DNA of 64,000 bases from NCBI GenBank assembly GCA_041499965.1, contig JBGQLG010000002.1:1-64000 (forward strand), read 5' to 3'. Shown piece by piece: positions 1 through 8,095 of the stretch. Each line of letters begins with the position of its first letter. Position 1 is the stretch's first letter. Under the pieces are notes generated by a model, which searched no databases, had not been told where the DNA came from, and saw only the letters and a list, made by a program, of their open reading frames with translations. A program made the position numbers and the translations under genes. The stretch is from AR5 sp041499965. GTDB lineage: Bacteria; Methylomirabilota; Methylomirabilia; Rokubacteriales; CSP1-6.

Positions 1-201
1 CTGCTGGCCGCCGTCGAGGCGGGCGACGCCGAGGCCTTCTTCGAGTCCGCCCGCCGCGACAACGACCGTCGCCGCACCTGCGGACTGTCGCCGATCTACA
101 CGCTGCTGCGGGCGCTGGGTGGCGGGCCCGGGACGCTGCGGCGCTACGGCCAGTGGCCCGATCCGGAGTGCGTCGTCACCTTCGCCAGCGTGGTGTTCTG
201 A
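1..201 (+). CDS. C-terminal fragment of an unidentified protein
   Basis: The reading frame is open from the first base of the window to a TGA at 199-201 and encodes the last 66 residues of a protein whose start lies outside. The fragment begins LLAAVEAGDAEAFFESARRD and ends VVTFASVVF. I do not recognise a family. The stop overlaps the ATG of the next gene (TGATG), so the two are probably translationally coupled in one operon. High G+C at third codon positions supports real coding. Nothing about its function can be said from this fragment. Confidence 0.6.
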   Translation: MLAAVEAGDAEAFFESARRDNDRRRTCGLSPIYTLLRALGGGPGTLRRYGQWPDPECVVTFASVVF

Positions 202-656
202 TGACCGATCCGCTGCCGAGCGGCTGGACGCTGCCGGCGCTGCACGTGGACGTCGACGGCGAGTGGCACGACGGCGACGTGCCGATCACCCATCCGGGCG
301 TCCTCGCCAACCTGCGCGGCAACCTGCGCCGTGACGCCGAGGGGTACTTCATCCAGACCGGCGTGCGCATCCCGGTCGCGGTGGTCGACGCGCCGTTCGT
401 CGTCATGCGCATCGAGCGGCGCGGCGAGGCACTGCGCGCCTGGCTCAACGACGGCACCGAGCAGGACGTCGACCCGGCCACCCTGCGCGTCGGCGCCGGC
501 GACGTACCGTACTGCGCGGTGAAGAGTGAACCGTTCGAGGCGCGTCTGAGCCGGGCCGCCGCCTATCAGCTCCTGGCGCTGGCCGACTACGACGAAGGGA
601 CCGGTCGCGGGACGCTGCGCCTCGGCGGCCGCGAGTACGGCCTGGCGAGAGCGTAG
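201..656 (+). CDS. DUF1285 family protein
   Basis: This 151-residue soluble protein has the pattern I associate with DUF1285: an N-terminal strand with DGEWHDGDVPI, a middle LRRDAEGYFIQT stretch, the APFVVMRIE strand, and a C-terminal segment rich in alanine and leucine. The biochemical role of the family is not established to my knowledge. An in-frame ATG at 153 would add 16 residues that overlap the preceding gene and do not resemble the family, so the ATG at 201, overlapping the upstream stop, is preferred. It meets the minus-strand DUF2889 gene tail to tail; the 82-base gap 657-738 holds no clear terminator. Confidence 0.7.
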   Translation: MTDPLPSGWTLPALHVDVDGEWHDGDVPITHPGVLANLRGNLRRDAEGYFIQTGVRIPVAVVDAPFVVMRIERRGEALRAWLNDGTEQDVDPATLRVGAGDVPYCAVKSEPFEARLSRAAAYQLLALADYDEGTGRGTLRLGGREYGLARA

Positions 657-738
657 ACGTCGACGAATCTTCGCCTCGCGTGCGTCGAGCGCAGGGCCGA
701 GGTCGCCAGGGGAGCGCGGGGCCCGTTACGGCAGCCTG

Positions 739-1296
739 CTAGGGCTTGGGCCACGCCGAGAGTTCGCGAAGTCCTTCGAGGTCATTGGCGACGAGGCGGG
801 TGTGCAGGGGGCCGTGCTCGCGCCAGGCCTGGCACGTGTTCACGAACCACAGGTCGTGGGACGGGTCGGGCGCCTGGCGGGTGCCGCGGAACGCCACACC
901 GGCCGCCTGGCGGACCACCGGGGCCATCGCGTGGATCAGCGCGGTGAGATGCGCGCAGCCCTGCGCCCGGCCCAGGCGCTCGTTGACCGCGCGCGTGAAC
1001 CCCTGGGCGACCGAGAGCCCCACCAGGCGCTCGAGGGGCGCGATCGCATCGGGGCAGATCGTGTAGGGGTGACGGGCCATCGCGGCCGAGGCGGCGGTGA
1101 TCACCAGATCGGGATGGCGCACGCGCAGCGTCACGCGCATGTCGTGGATGACCAGGCCGGACGGCACGCCGAACCAGTCCTCCGGCTCCGGGCGGTCGTC
1201 GACCAGGTGGCCGGTCACCTCCAGCTCGCTCTCGCTCACGCGCGCGGCGTCCATGCGGATCGTGCGCGTGTGCAGGGGAATGCGGGTCTCGCTCAT
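739..1296 (-). CDS. DUF2889 family protein
   Basis: This 185-residue protein matches the DUF2889 pattern as I know it. It has an N-terminal LHTRTIRMDA segment, a GHLVDDRPE stretch, the IHDMRVTLRV strand, a YTICPDAIAP segment and a conserved GCAHLTALIHAM helix with Cys and His. Family function is not known. An upstream extension to 1455 is possible in frame but runs through the phosphatase gene. The ATG at 1296 overlaps the stop of that upstream gene (ATGA), the usual sign of translational coupling, so I chose it. It lies downstream of the inositol monophosphatase-family gene in a two-gene minus-strand operon. Confidence 0.72.
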   Translation of the reverse strand: MSETRIPLHTRTIRMDAARVSESELEVTGHLVDDRPEPEDWFGVPSGLVIHDMRVTLRVRHPDLVITAASAAMARHPYTICPDAIAPLERLVGLSVAQGFTRAVNERLGRAQGCAHLTALIHAMAPVVRQAAGVAFRGTRQAPDPSHDLWFVNTCQAWREHGPLHTRLVANDLEGLRELSAWPKP

Positions 1297-2087
1297 GCGC
1301 GTCGGGTCTCCCTGAGGACGGCCAGCATCGCGTCGTGGATCCGGCCGTTGCTGGCGATGACGGTCGGATGGTCGAGGTCGAGCGGGCCGCCGTCGATGGC
1401 CGTGAGCCGGCCGCCGGCTTCCTCCACCATGAGCCCGCCGGCGGCGACGTCCCACGGCCCGAGCCGGAGCTCCCAGTAGCCATCGAAGCGTCCCGCCGCC
1501 ACCCAGGCCAGGTAGAGCACGGCCGAGCCCAGGCGGCGCACGCCGCGCGCGCGCACCGCGAACGCGCCGTACTCGCGCAGGTTGTTGTCCTCGCGCACGC
1601 GGATGTCGTAGGGGAAGCCGGTGGCGAGCAGGCTGACGTCGAGGCTGGCGGCGGCCGACACGGCCAGGCGCACGTCGTTGCAGAACGCGCCAGCCCCGCG
1701 CTCGGCCACGAACAGCTCGCGCTGGTTGGGGTCGTAGATCACGCCGAGCTGCACGCGGCCGGCGGCCTGCAGCGCGATCGACACGCCGAAGAGCGGCAGC
1801 CGGTGGGCGTAGTTGGTGGTGCCGTCGAGCGGGTCGATGATCCAGCGCCGGCCGGAGCGGCCGGCGGCGGCGCCGCGCTCCTCGGCCAGGATGGCGTCGT
1901 CGGGGAACGCGGCCCGCAGGCGGTCGACGATCAGCGCCTCGACCCGCGCGTCCATCTCGGTGACGAGGTTGGTGGGGCTGTCCTTGAAGGCGATGCGGCG
2001 CGCGCCGTGCAGCTCGCCGCGCAGCAGCTCGCCCGCGGTCCGCGCCAGCTCGACCGCCAGCGCGCGCTCCGCGCTCAGTGACGTCAT
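1293..2087 (-). CDS. inositol monophosphatase family protein
   Basis: This 264-residue, Mg-dependent, Li-sensitive-type phosphatase fold protein shows all family metal-site motifs: EERG near residue 70, IDPLDGTTNY near 84-93, and GPWDVAAG near 215. The family (SuhB, CysQ, HisN) hydrolyses small phosphate monoesters. Which substrate this member uses (inositol-1-phosphate, histidinol phosphate or PAP) cannot be read from the motifs. The frame extends upstream to 2156, but the residues added are low-complexity and overlap the corA promoter area, so the ATG at 2087 (MTSLSAERAL) is preferred. It is divergent from corA with 67 bases between them and coupled to the DUF2889 gene downstream. Confidence 0.88.
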   Translation of the reverse strand: MTSLSAERALAVELARTAGELLRGELHGARRIAFKDSPTNLVTEMDARVEALIVDRLRAAFPDDAILAEERGAAAGRSGRRWIIDPLDGTTNYAHRLPLFGVSIALQAAGRVQLGVIYDPNQRELFVAERGAGAFCNDVRLAVSAAASLDVSLLATGFPYDIRVREDNNLREYGAFAVRARGVRRLGSAVLYLAWVAAGRFDGYWELRLGPWDVAAGGLMVEEAGGRLTAIDGGPLDLDHPTVIASNGRIHDAMLAVLRETRRA

Positions 2088-2154
2088 GCCGCGTCGGACT
2101 CTATCACAGGCGGCACCTTGACAAGCCCGCACGCCTCCCCGAGCATGATCGCGC

Positions 2155-3288
2155 ATGAACTGGAAGCGCCGTCAGCAGCACCTGCGTGCGGCGCTCGGCG
2201 TGCGGCGCCCCGGGCTGTCGCGCATCCGACCGGGCGCGCCGCCCGGCACGCTCGTGGCGGTCGAGTCGTCAGGCCCGCCGGTCATCGAGGTCCGGACCTT
2301 CGGCCGTGACGGCCTCGAGGAGCAGCGGGTCGCCACGATCGACGACGCCCTCGCCCGCCTGGTGCCGGGCGCCGTCACCTGGATCAACATCGACGGCCTC
2401 GGCGACTCCGCGGTGTTCGTGCGCCTCGGCGAGCGCCTGGGCCTGCATCCGCTGGCCCTGGAGGACGTCCTCAACGTGCCCCAGCGGCCCAAGGTCGAGC
2501 GCTTCGACAAGCACATCTTCATGGTCATGCGCACGATGCGGCTGGACACGCCGCCCGCGACCGGCCCGGCCCCGGGCCTGGGCGCGACCATCGTCGACGA
2601 GCAGATCAGCGTCTTCTTCGGCACCGACTGGGTGGTGACCATCCAGGAGCGGAGCGACGGCGACTGCTTCGACTCGGTGCGCGAGGCCGTCCGCCTGGGC
2701 CGGGGCCGCGTCCGGGAGGCGGGCGCCGACTACCTGGCCTACCTGCTCATCGACTCGGTGGTCGACGCGTACTTTCCCGTGCTCGACGAGCTGTCCGAGC
2801 GCATGCACGCGCTGGAAGAGGAGGCGCTGGCCCCGGTCTCCTCCGAGCAGACGCTGTCGCGCCTCACCCGGCTGCGCCACGACCTCATGGCGCTGCGGCG
2901 GGCGGTGTGGCCGATGCGGGAGGAGGTCACGATCCTGCAGCGCGAGGAGTCGCCGCTCATCGCCCCGGAGACCCGCGTCTTCATCCGCGACGTCTACGAC
3001 CACACGGTGCAGGCGCTCGAGATCGTGGAGTCGTTGCGGGAGACGGCGGTCTCGGTGATGGAGGTCTTCCTGTCCGTGCAGAACCAGCGCCTCAACGAGG
3101 TCATGAAGGTCCTCACGGTCATCGCCACGATCTTCATCCCGCTCACGTTCATCGCGTCGATCTACGGGATGAACTTCAAGCACATGCCGGAGCTCGACGC
3201 CCGCTGGGGTTATCCGGCGGTGCTGGGCCTCATGCTGCTGAGCGCCGGCGGCATGGTCGCCTACTTCCGGCGGCGGGGATGGTGGTGA
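2155..3288 (+). CDS. corA: CorA family magnesium/cobalt channel
   Basis: This 377-residue inner-membrane protein has the CorA layout: a large acidic cytoplasmic domain, a long stalk helix, and two C-terminal membrane helices. The signature YGMN sits near residue 337 (IYGMNFKHMP), in the loop after the first helix, where it forms the selectivity entrance for hydrated Mg2+. The protein ends in RRRGWW, a basic cytoplasmic tail usual for the family. A TTGACA hexamer lies at 2118-2123 upstream, but no good -10 is spaced from it. Its stop TGA overlaps the ATG of the next gene (ATGA at 3286-3290). Confidence 0.92.
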   Translation: MNWKRRQQHLRAALGVRRPGLSRIRPGAPPGTLVAVESSGPPVIEVRTFGRDGLEEQRVATIDDALARLVPGAVTWINIDGLGDSAVFVRLGERLGLHPLALEDVLNVPQRPKVERFDKHIFMVMRTMRLDTPPATGPAPGLGATIVDEQISVFFGTDWVVTIQERSDGDCFDSVREAVRLGRGRVREAGADYLAYLLIDSVVDAYFPVLDELSERMHALEEEALAPVSSEQTLSRLTRLRHDLMALRRAVWPMREEVTILQREESPLIAPETRVFIRDVYDHTVQALEIVESLRETAVSVMEVFLSVQNQRLNEVMKVLTVIATIFIPLTFIASIYGMNFKHMPELDARWGYPAVLGLMLLSAGGMVAYFRRRGWW

Positions 3289-4211
3289 TGCGGGTCCTGA
3301 TCGTCGGCGCCGGCGGAGTCGGCGGTTACTTCGGCGCGAAGCTGGCCCGGGCCGGCACCGCCGTTACCTTCCTGGCCCGGGGCGCTCACCTGGAGGCGAT
3401 GCGGCGCGACGGGCTGCGCATCCGCTCGGCCGTGGAGGGCGAGTGGATCGTCAAGACCGACGCCGTCGCCGACGTCGCCGGCCAGCCGATCGCCGACGTC
3501 GTGCTCTTCTGCGTGAAGTCGTTCGACACCGAGTCGGCGGCGGCCGCGATCCGGCCGGTCATCGGTCCCCACACCGCGGTGGTCTCGCTGCAGAACGGCG
3601 TGGACAACGAGGAGACGCTCGCTCGTGCGCTCGGCGCCGGCCACGCGGTGGGCGGGGTGGCGTACGTGTTCGCCACGATCGAGTCGCCCGGCGTCATCGC
3701 CCACCGCCTGGGCGGCCGCGTGGCCTTCGGCGAGCTCGACGGGCGCCCGAGCCCGCGCCTGGAGCGGCTGCTCGCCGCGTTCGCCGCGGCCTCGGTGCCG
3801 GCCGACCTCGTGACGGACATCCGCCGCTCGCTGTGGGAGAAGTATCTGATGATCAGCGCCCAGGCGGGCATGACCGGCATCACGCGGGCGCCCATCGGCG
3901 AGATCCGCGCGGTGCCCGAGAGCTGGCGGATGTACCGGCTGATCGTCGAGGAGCTGGCGGCCATTGCGCGGGCCAGCGGCGTGCCGCTCGGCCAGGAGAC
4001 CGTCGAGTCGGTCATGGCCACGGCCGCGGCCTTGGCCCCCGAGGCGCTGTCGTCGCTGCACCACGATCTCGTCCAGGGGCGCCGGCTGGAGCTGGAGGCG
4101 CTGCACGGCCACGCGGTACGGCTGGGCCAGCGCCTCGGCGTGCCGACGCCGACGGTGCTGGCCGTCTACGCCGCGCTGAAGCCGCACGCCGCCGGCCGGC
4201 CCGCCAGGTAG
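3288..4211 (+). CDS. panE: 2-dehydropantoate 2-reductase (ketopantoate reductase) family
   Basis: This 307-residue NADPH-dependent reductase has the N-terminal Rossmann motif GAGGVGGYFGAKLA at residues 7-20. The ApbA C-terminal helical domain contains the LWEKYLMISAQAGMTG segment, where the Lys is the expected catalytic residue. The family reduces ketopantoate to pantoate in coenzyme A synthesis, although many paralogues act on other 2-keto acids, so the substrate is inferred. The start codon overlaps the corA stop. An alternative ATG three codons upstream (3279) is possible. No other pantothenate genes are nearby, which leaves room for a different substrate. Confidence 0.82.
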   Translation: MRVLIVGAGGVGGYFGAKLARAGTAVTFLARGAHLEAMRRDGLRIRSAVEGEWIVKTDAVADVAGQPIADVVLFCVKSFDTESAAAAIRPVIGPHTAVVSLQNGVDNEETLARALGAGHAVGGVAYVFATIESPGVIAHRLGGRVAFGELDGRPSPRLERLLAAFAAASVPADLVTDIRRSLWEKYLMISAQAGMTGITRAPIGEIRAVPESWRMYRLIVEELAAIARASGVPLGQETVESVMATAAALAPEALSSLHHDLVQGRRLELEALHGHAVRLGQRLGVPTPTVLAVYAALKPHAAGRPAR

Positions 4212-4221
4212 GGGCGCGCCC

Positions 4222-5967
4222 CTGGCTTCTCCCGGGCGCGAGGTCTGGCGGTACGCGTCGCGGTACCGTGCGCGCTACGCGCTCGGCCTGCTCTGCCTGG
4301 CCGTGGGCACGACGCTGTCGCTGGCCATCCCGTGGACGGTCAAGCAGGCCATCGACGCGCTGCAGACCCGAGGCCGGGCCGCGCCGCTCGGCGCCTACGT
4401 GGCCCTCATCCTCGGCTGCGCGGCCGGCAACGGCGTGGCCCGGCTCGCCTCGCGCTTCGCGATCGCCGGCGCCGCCCAGCACGTCGGGGCCGACGTGCTC
4501 AGCCGGCTCTACGCCGCCTTCCAGACCTTCCCGCCCGCCGTCTTCGCGCGCTACTCCACCGGCGATCTCATGACCCGGGCGGCCAGCGACGTCAGCGCCA
4601 TCCGCTCGCTGCTCGGCTTCGGCCTGATCTCCGGCGTCTCGACCGCGCTGGCCTTCGTCGGCGCCCTGGCCGCGATGCTGGCCGTCGATCCGTGGCTCAC
4701 GCTGTGGGCGATGGCGCCGGTGCCCGTGCTCGTCCTGCTCGCACGGCGCTACACCGCGCTCGTCACGGTGCGGACCCACGCGATGCAGGAGCGGCTGGAC
4801 GAGCTGTCCACGCTGGTGCAGGAGCGGCTGGCCGGCATGGGCGTGGTCCGCGCCTACACGATGGAGCCACGGGCGATGGCCGAGTTCGCGGCGGCCAACG
4901 GCGCGCTGCGCGATGCGAGCACGGCGCTGGCTCGGACCCAGGCGCACTTCACGCCGCTCATGGGTCTCGTCGCGGGTGTCGGCACGCTGATCGTGCTGTG
5001 GGCGGGCGGCGGCGCGGTCGTGGGCGGGCGACTGTCGCTGGGCGCGCTCGTCGCCTTCACCGGCTATCTCGGCTACCTGGCCTGGCCGACGGTGGCGCTG
5101 GGGTTCACCCTGTCGGTCGTCCGCCGCGGCCTGACGTCGATGGAGCGCATCCAGCAGGTGCTGGACGAGGCGCGGCCGGCTGCGCCCGCTGATCGCCAGC
5201 ACGCGCCGGCGCGCCCGGCGGCGCGGGAACCGGCCATTCGCTTCGCGGCGCTGACGTTCGCGTATCCCGGGCGCGAGCCGGTGCTGCGCGACGTGAGCTT
5301 CGAGGTGGCGACGGGGGAGATCGTCGCGGTCGTGGGGCCGACCGGCGGCGGCAAGACCACGCTCGGCCTGCTGCTGGCGCGGCTCTGGGAGCCACCGGCG
5401 GCCAGCGTGTTCGTCGATGGTGTGGACGTGACCACGGTGCCGCTCGAGCGTGTGCGGGCGGCGCTGGCCTGGGTGCCCCAGGAGGCGTTTCTCTTCTCGC
5501 GGGCGCTGCGTGACAACGTCACGCTCGGCCGCGAGACGCTCGACCGAGCGGCGACGGAGCGGGCGGCGGGGGCGGCCGGCATCGCCGAGGAGATCGAGGC
5601 CTTCGCGCGCGGGTGGGACACCGTCGTCGGCGAGCGCGGTCTGACGCTGTCCGGCGGCCAGCGCCAGCGCGTGGCCATCGCGCGCGGGCTCGCCGGCGCG
5701 CCACCGATCCTGATCCTCGACGACGTCTTCGCCAACGTCGATACCGCCAAGGAGACGGAGATCCTGGCCGGGCTGCGGGCGGCGGCGCCGACCATCCTCG
5801 TGATGACCCACCGCCTGCGGGCCGCCCAGGGCTCCGACCGGATCATCGTCCTCGACGGCGGCCGGGTGGTCGAGAGCGGCACGCACGCCGCACTCCTGGC
5901 CCGGAGCGGACTCTACGCGCGGCTCTGGCGCATCCAGCGGCTCGAGGAGGAGATCGCGCGTGCCTGA
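4222..5967 (+). CDS. ABC exporter half-transporter A (degenerate ATP site)
   Basis: This type IV ABC exporter subunit has six predicted membrane helices followed by a nucleotide-binding domain. Walker A is GPTGGGKTT, the signature LSGGQRQRVA and the switch MTHRL. Walker B is ILILDD, with Asp in place of the catalytic Glu. The conserved N-terminal region (VWRYASRYRARYALG) lies upstream of the first ATG/GTG-type start at 4303 (GTG). The only earlier candidate after the in-frame stop at 4177 is a CTG at 4222, used here with low certainty. The 3' end overlaps the next gene by 8 bases. With half-transporter B it should form a heterodimer with one impaired site, as in TM287/288 or BmrCD. The substrate is unknown. 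Confidence 0.85.
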   Translation: MASPGREVWRYASRYRARYALGLLCLAVGTTLSLAIPWTVKQAIDALQTRGRAAPLGAYVALILGCAAGNGVARLASRFAIAGAAQHVGADVLSRLYAAFQTFPPAVFARYSTGDLMTRAASDVSAIRSLLGFGLISGVSTALAFVGALAAMLAVDPWLTLWAMAPVPVLVLLARRYTALVTVRTHAMQERLDELSTLVQERLAGMGVVRAYTMEPRAMAEFAAANGALRDASTALARTQAHFTPLMGLVAGVGTLIVLWAGGGAVVGGRLSLGALVAFTGYLGYLAWPTVALGFTLSVVRRGLTSMERIQQVLDEARPAAPADRQHAPARPAAREPAIRFAALTFAYPGREPVLRDVSFEVATGEIVAVVGPTGGGKTTLGLLLARLWEPPAASVFVDGVDVTTVPLERVRAALAWVPQEAFLFSRALRDNVTLGRETLDRAATERAAGAAGIAEEIEAFARGWDTVVGERGLTLSGGQRQRVAIARGLAGAPPILILDDVFANVDTAKETEILAGLRAAAPTILVMTHRLRAAQGSDRIIVLDGGRVVESGTHAALLARSGLYARLWRIQRLEEEIARA

Positions 5968-7744
5968 CGCGGTCCTCGACGCCGAGCACGACGAGGTCCT
6001 CGGGCGCGCGTTCGACCGCCGGCTGACCGCGCGCCTGTGGGCCGCCGCGCGGCCACATCACCGGCTCGTCTGGTCCTCGATGCTGCTCTTCCCGCTGGTC
6101 GCGCTGGTGGAGCTGGCGCAGCCCTATCTGCTCAAGGTGGCCATCGACGACCACATCCTTCACGGCGACTGGGTGGGGTTGACGAGGGTCGCCGGGCTGT
6201 TTGCGGCGACGCTGGCCGCGCTCTACGGGCTGCGGATGCTGGAGGCGTACCTCATGGCGCTGACCGGCCAGCGCGTCATCCACGACGTGCGGGCCACGCT
6301 GTTCCGCCACCTGCTCGGCCTGGAGGCGGGCTTCTTCGACCGCACGCCGGTCGGGCGCCTCATGACCCGCGTGCTCAGCGACGTCGAGGCGGTCAGCGAG
6401 GCGTTCACCAGCGGGCTCTTCGCGATCGTGGCCGACGTGGTCACGGTGGCCGGTGTCGTGGTGATGATGCTGTGGCTCGACTGGCGGCTGGCCCTGGTGA
6501 CCTACGCGATCGTGCCGGTACTCTTCGCGGTGGCCGCCTACTTCCGCCTGCGCGCCCGCGACGCCTACCGCGAGGTCCGGCGCCGGCTGGCCCGCCTCAA
6601 CGCCTTCCTGCAGGAGTCACTGCAGGGCATGGCGGTCGTCCAGCTCTTCACGCGCGAGGCCCACGAGCGGCGGGAGTTCGAGCGCCTCAACCAGGACTAC
6701 CGCCGCGCGCTCTTCGGCTCGACCCTCTTCGAGGCCACGCTGTACGCGACCGTCGAAGCGCTCGGCTCGGTGGTGCTGGCGCTGCTGGTCTGGTACGGCG
6801 GCGGCCGCATCCTGGACGGGGCGCTCACCTTCGGCGTCCTGGTCGCGTTCATCCAGTACACGAACCGCTTCTTCCTGCCCATCCGCGACCTCGGGGCCAA
6901 GTACACGGTGATGCAGGCGGCCATGGCCTCGGCCGAGCGCATCTTCGGCCTGCTCGACCGCGCCCCCGCCATCGTGGCGCCGCCGGCGCCGCGCGCCCCG
7001 GCGAACGCGAGTGGCCGGGCGGCCTTCGAGGGCGTGTGGTTCGCGTACGAGGGCGAGCGCTGGGTGCTGGCGGACTGCAGCTTCACCGTGGCGCCGGGCG
7101 AGCACCTGGCGCTGGTGGGGACCACGGGCGAGGGCAAGTCCACGTGCGTGCGGCTGCTCAACCGGACGTGGGACGTGCAGCGCGGGCGCGTGCTGGTGGA
7201 GGGCGTGGACGTGCGCGAGTGGGAGCTCGAGCGCTTGCGCCGTCACGTGGGCGTCATCTTCCAGGACCCGGTGCTCTTCACCGGCACGATCGAGGCCAAC
7301 CTGACGGTGGACGGCGCCGGCGGCGCCGCGGCGCTGCAGCGCGCGCTGGCCACGGCCAACGCGGCGGCGCTCGTCGAGCGGCTGCCCCATGGATTGCGCA
7401 CGCCGCTCGTCGAGCGCGCGGCGAATCTCTCGCACGGCGAGCGCCAGCTCTTGGCCATCGCCCGCGCGCTCGTGTACAATCCCGCAGTCCTGGTGCTGGA
7501 CGAGGCGACCTCCAGCGTCGATCCCGAAGCCGAGCGGATGATCCAGGACGCGATGGCGCGGCTCATGGCGGGACGCACGACGATCACCATCGCGCACCGG
7601 TTGTCGACCATCCAGAACGCCGACCGGATCCTGGTGTTGCATCGCGGCCGCATCCACGAGGAGGGCACGCACGGCGAGCTGCTGCGACGGGGCGGCCTGT
7701 ACGCACGCCTGCACGAGCTGGGCGCCGGCGCCGCGCGCGGGTGA
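5960..7744 (+). CDS. ABC exporter half-transporter B (catalytic ATP site)
   Basis: This 594-residue half-transporter has six membrane helices and an ATPase domain. Walker A is GTTGEGKST, the Q loop VIFQDPVLF, Walker B VLVLDEATSSVD with the catalytic Glu, and the switch IAHRLSTI. Its signature is LSHGERQ rather than LSGGQ. In heterodimeric exporters the degenerate site pairs the Walker motifs of one subunit with the altered signature of the other. Here the Asp-bearing partner A and this altered signature fall in the same composite site, which supports the pairing. The start is a GTG overlapping gene A by 8 bases. The stop overlaps the GTG of the downstream alkyltransferase-like gene. Confidence 0.9.
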   Translation: MPDAVLDAEHDEVLGRAFDRRLTARLWAAARPHHRLVWSSMLLFPLVALVELAQPYLLKVAIDDHILHGDWVGLTRVAGLFAATLAALYGLRMLEAYLMALTGQRVIHDVRATLFRHLLGLEAGFFDRTPVGRLMTRVLSDVEAVSEAFTSGLFAIVADVVTVAGVVVMMLWLDWRLALVTYAIVPVLFAVAAYFRLRARDAYREVRRRLARLNAFLQESLQGMAVVQLFTREAHERREFERLNQDYRRALFGSTLFEATLYATVEALGSVVLALLVWYGGGRILDGALTFGVLVAFIQYTNRFFLPIRDLGAKYTVMQAAMASAERIFGLLDRAPAIVAPPAPRAPANASGRAAFEGVWFAYEGERWVLADCSFTVAPGEHLALVGTTGEGKSTCVRLLNRTWDVQRGRVLVEGVDVREWELERLRRHVGVIFQDPVLFTGTIEANLTVDGAGGAAALQRALATANAAALVERLPHGLRTPLVERAANLSHGERQLLAIARALVYNPAVLVLDEATSSVDPEAERMIQDAMARLMAGRTTITIAHRLSTIQNADRILVLHRGRIHEEGTHGELLRRGGLYARLHELGAGAARG

Positions 7745-8079
7745 CGTTTCGCGGGGCCGTGTACCTGGTGGTCCGGCGGATTCCGCGGGGCCACGTCGCG
7801 ACCTACGGGCAGGTGGCGGCCCTGGTGGGCCGGGCGCGGTCGGCGCGGGCGGTGGGCGGCGCGATGGGGCGCTGTCCGGACGACGTGCCGTGGCATCGGG
7901 TGGTGAACGCGCAGGGCCGCATCAGCCGGAGGCGGCAGGGGAGCGGGATGCTGACCCAGCGCATCCGCCTCGAGCAGGAGGGCGTCACGCTGCGGCTGGG
8001 CCGCGTGCCGTTGGCGCGATTCCAGTGGGAGCCGACGCGGGCCGATCTGCCGCGGCGGCGACGCCCGCGGGCACACTGA
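7741..8079 (+). CDS. alkyltransferase-like (ATL) DNA repair protein
   Basis: This 112-residue protein is the DNA-binding domain of the O6-alkylguanine alkyltransferase family. The active-site motif PCHRVV is PWHRVV here (Trp51), the hallmark of ATL proteins. These bind O6-alkylguanine without removing the alkyl group and hand the lesion to nucleotide excision repair. The helix-turn-helix region GHVATYGQVAALVG is intact. The GTG at 7741 overlaps the stop of ABC half-transporter B, so it is co-transcribed with an exporter. uvrB and uvrC, the expected downstream partners, are present at 30-34 kb. The C-terminus is basic (RRRRPRAH). Confidence 0.88.
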   Translation: MTFRGAVYLVVRRIPRGHVATYGQVAALVGRARSARAVGGAMGRCPDDVPWHRVVNAQGRISRRRQGSGMLTQRIRLEQEGVTLRLGRVPLARFQWEPTRADLPRRRRPRAH

Positions 8080-8095
8080 AGGCAGGAGGGATCGC

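Noticed and set aside
657..738. Terminator between DUF1285 and DUF2889 genes
   Set aside because: No convincing hairpin with a T-run was found in the 82-base convergent gap.
2269..3183. Long minus-strand frame opposite corA, and similar long antisense frames opposite metK, nrdJ, uvrB, leuS and the GH57 gene
   Set aside because: They are shadows of strongly GC-biased codons in the real genes. Their peptides are rich in Arg, His, Asp and Gly with no domains.
4303..4305. GTG at 4303 as the true start of ABC half-transporter A
   Set aside because: It would remove the conserved N-terminal elbow helix and part of the first membrane helix. Homologous sequence begins well upstream, although no normal start codon is present there.
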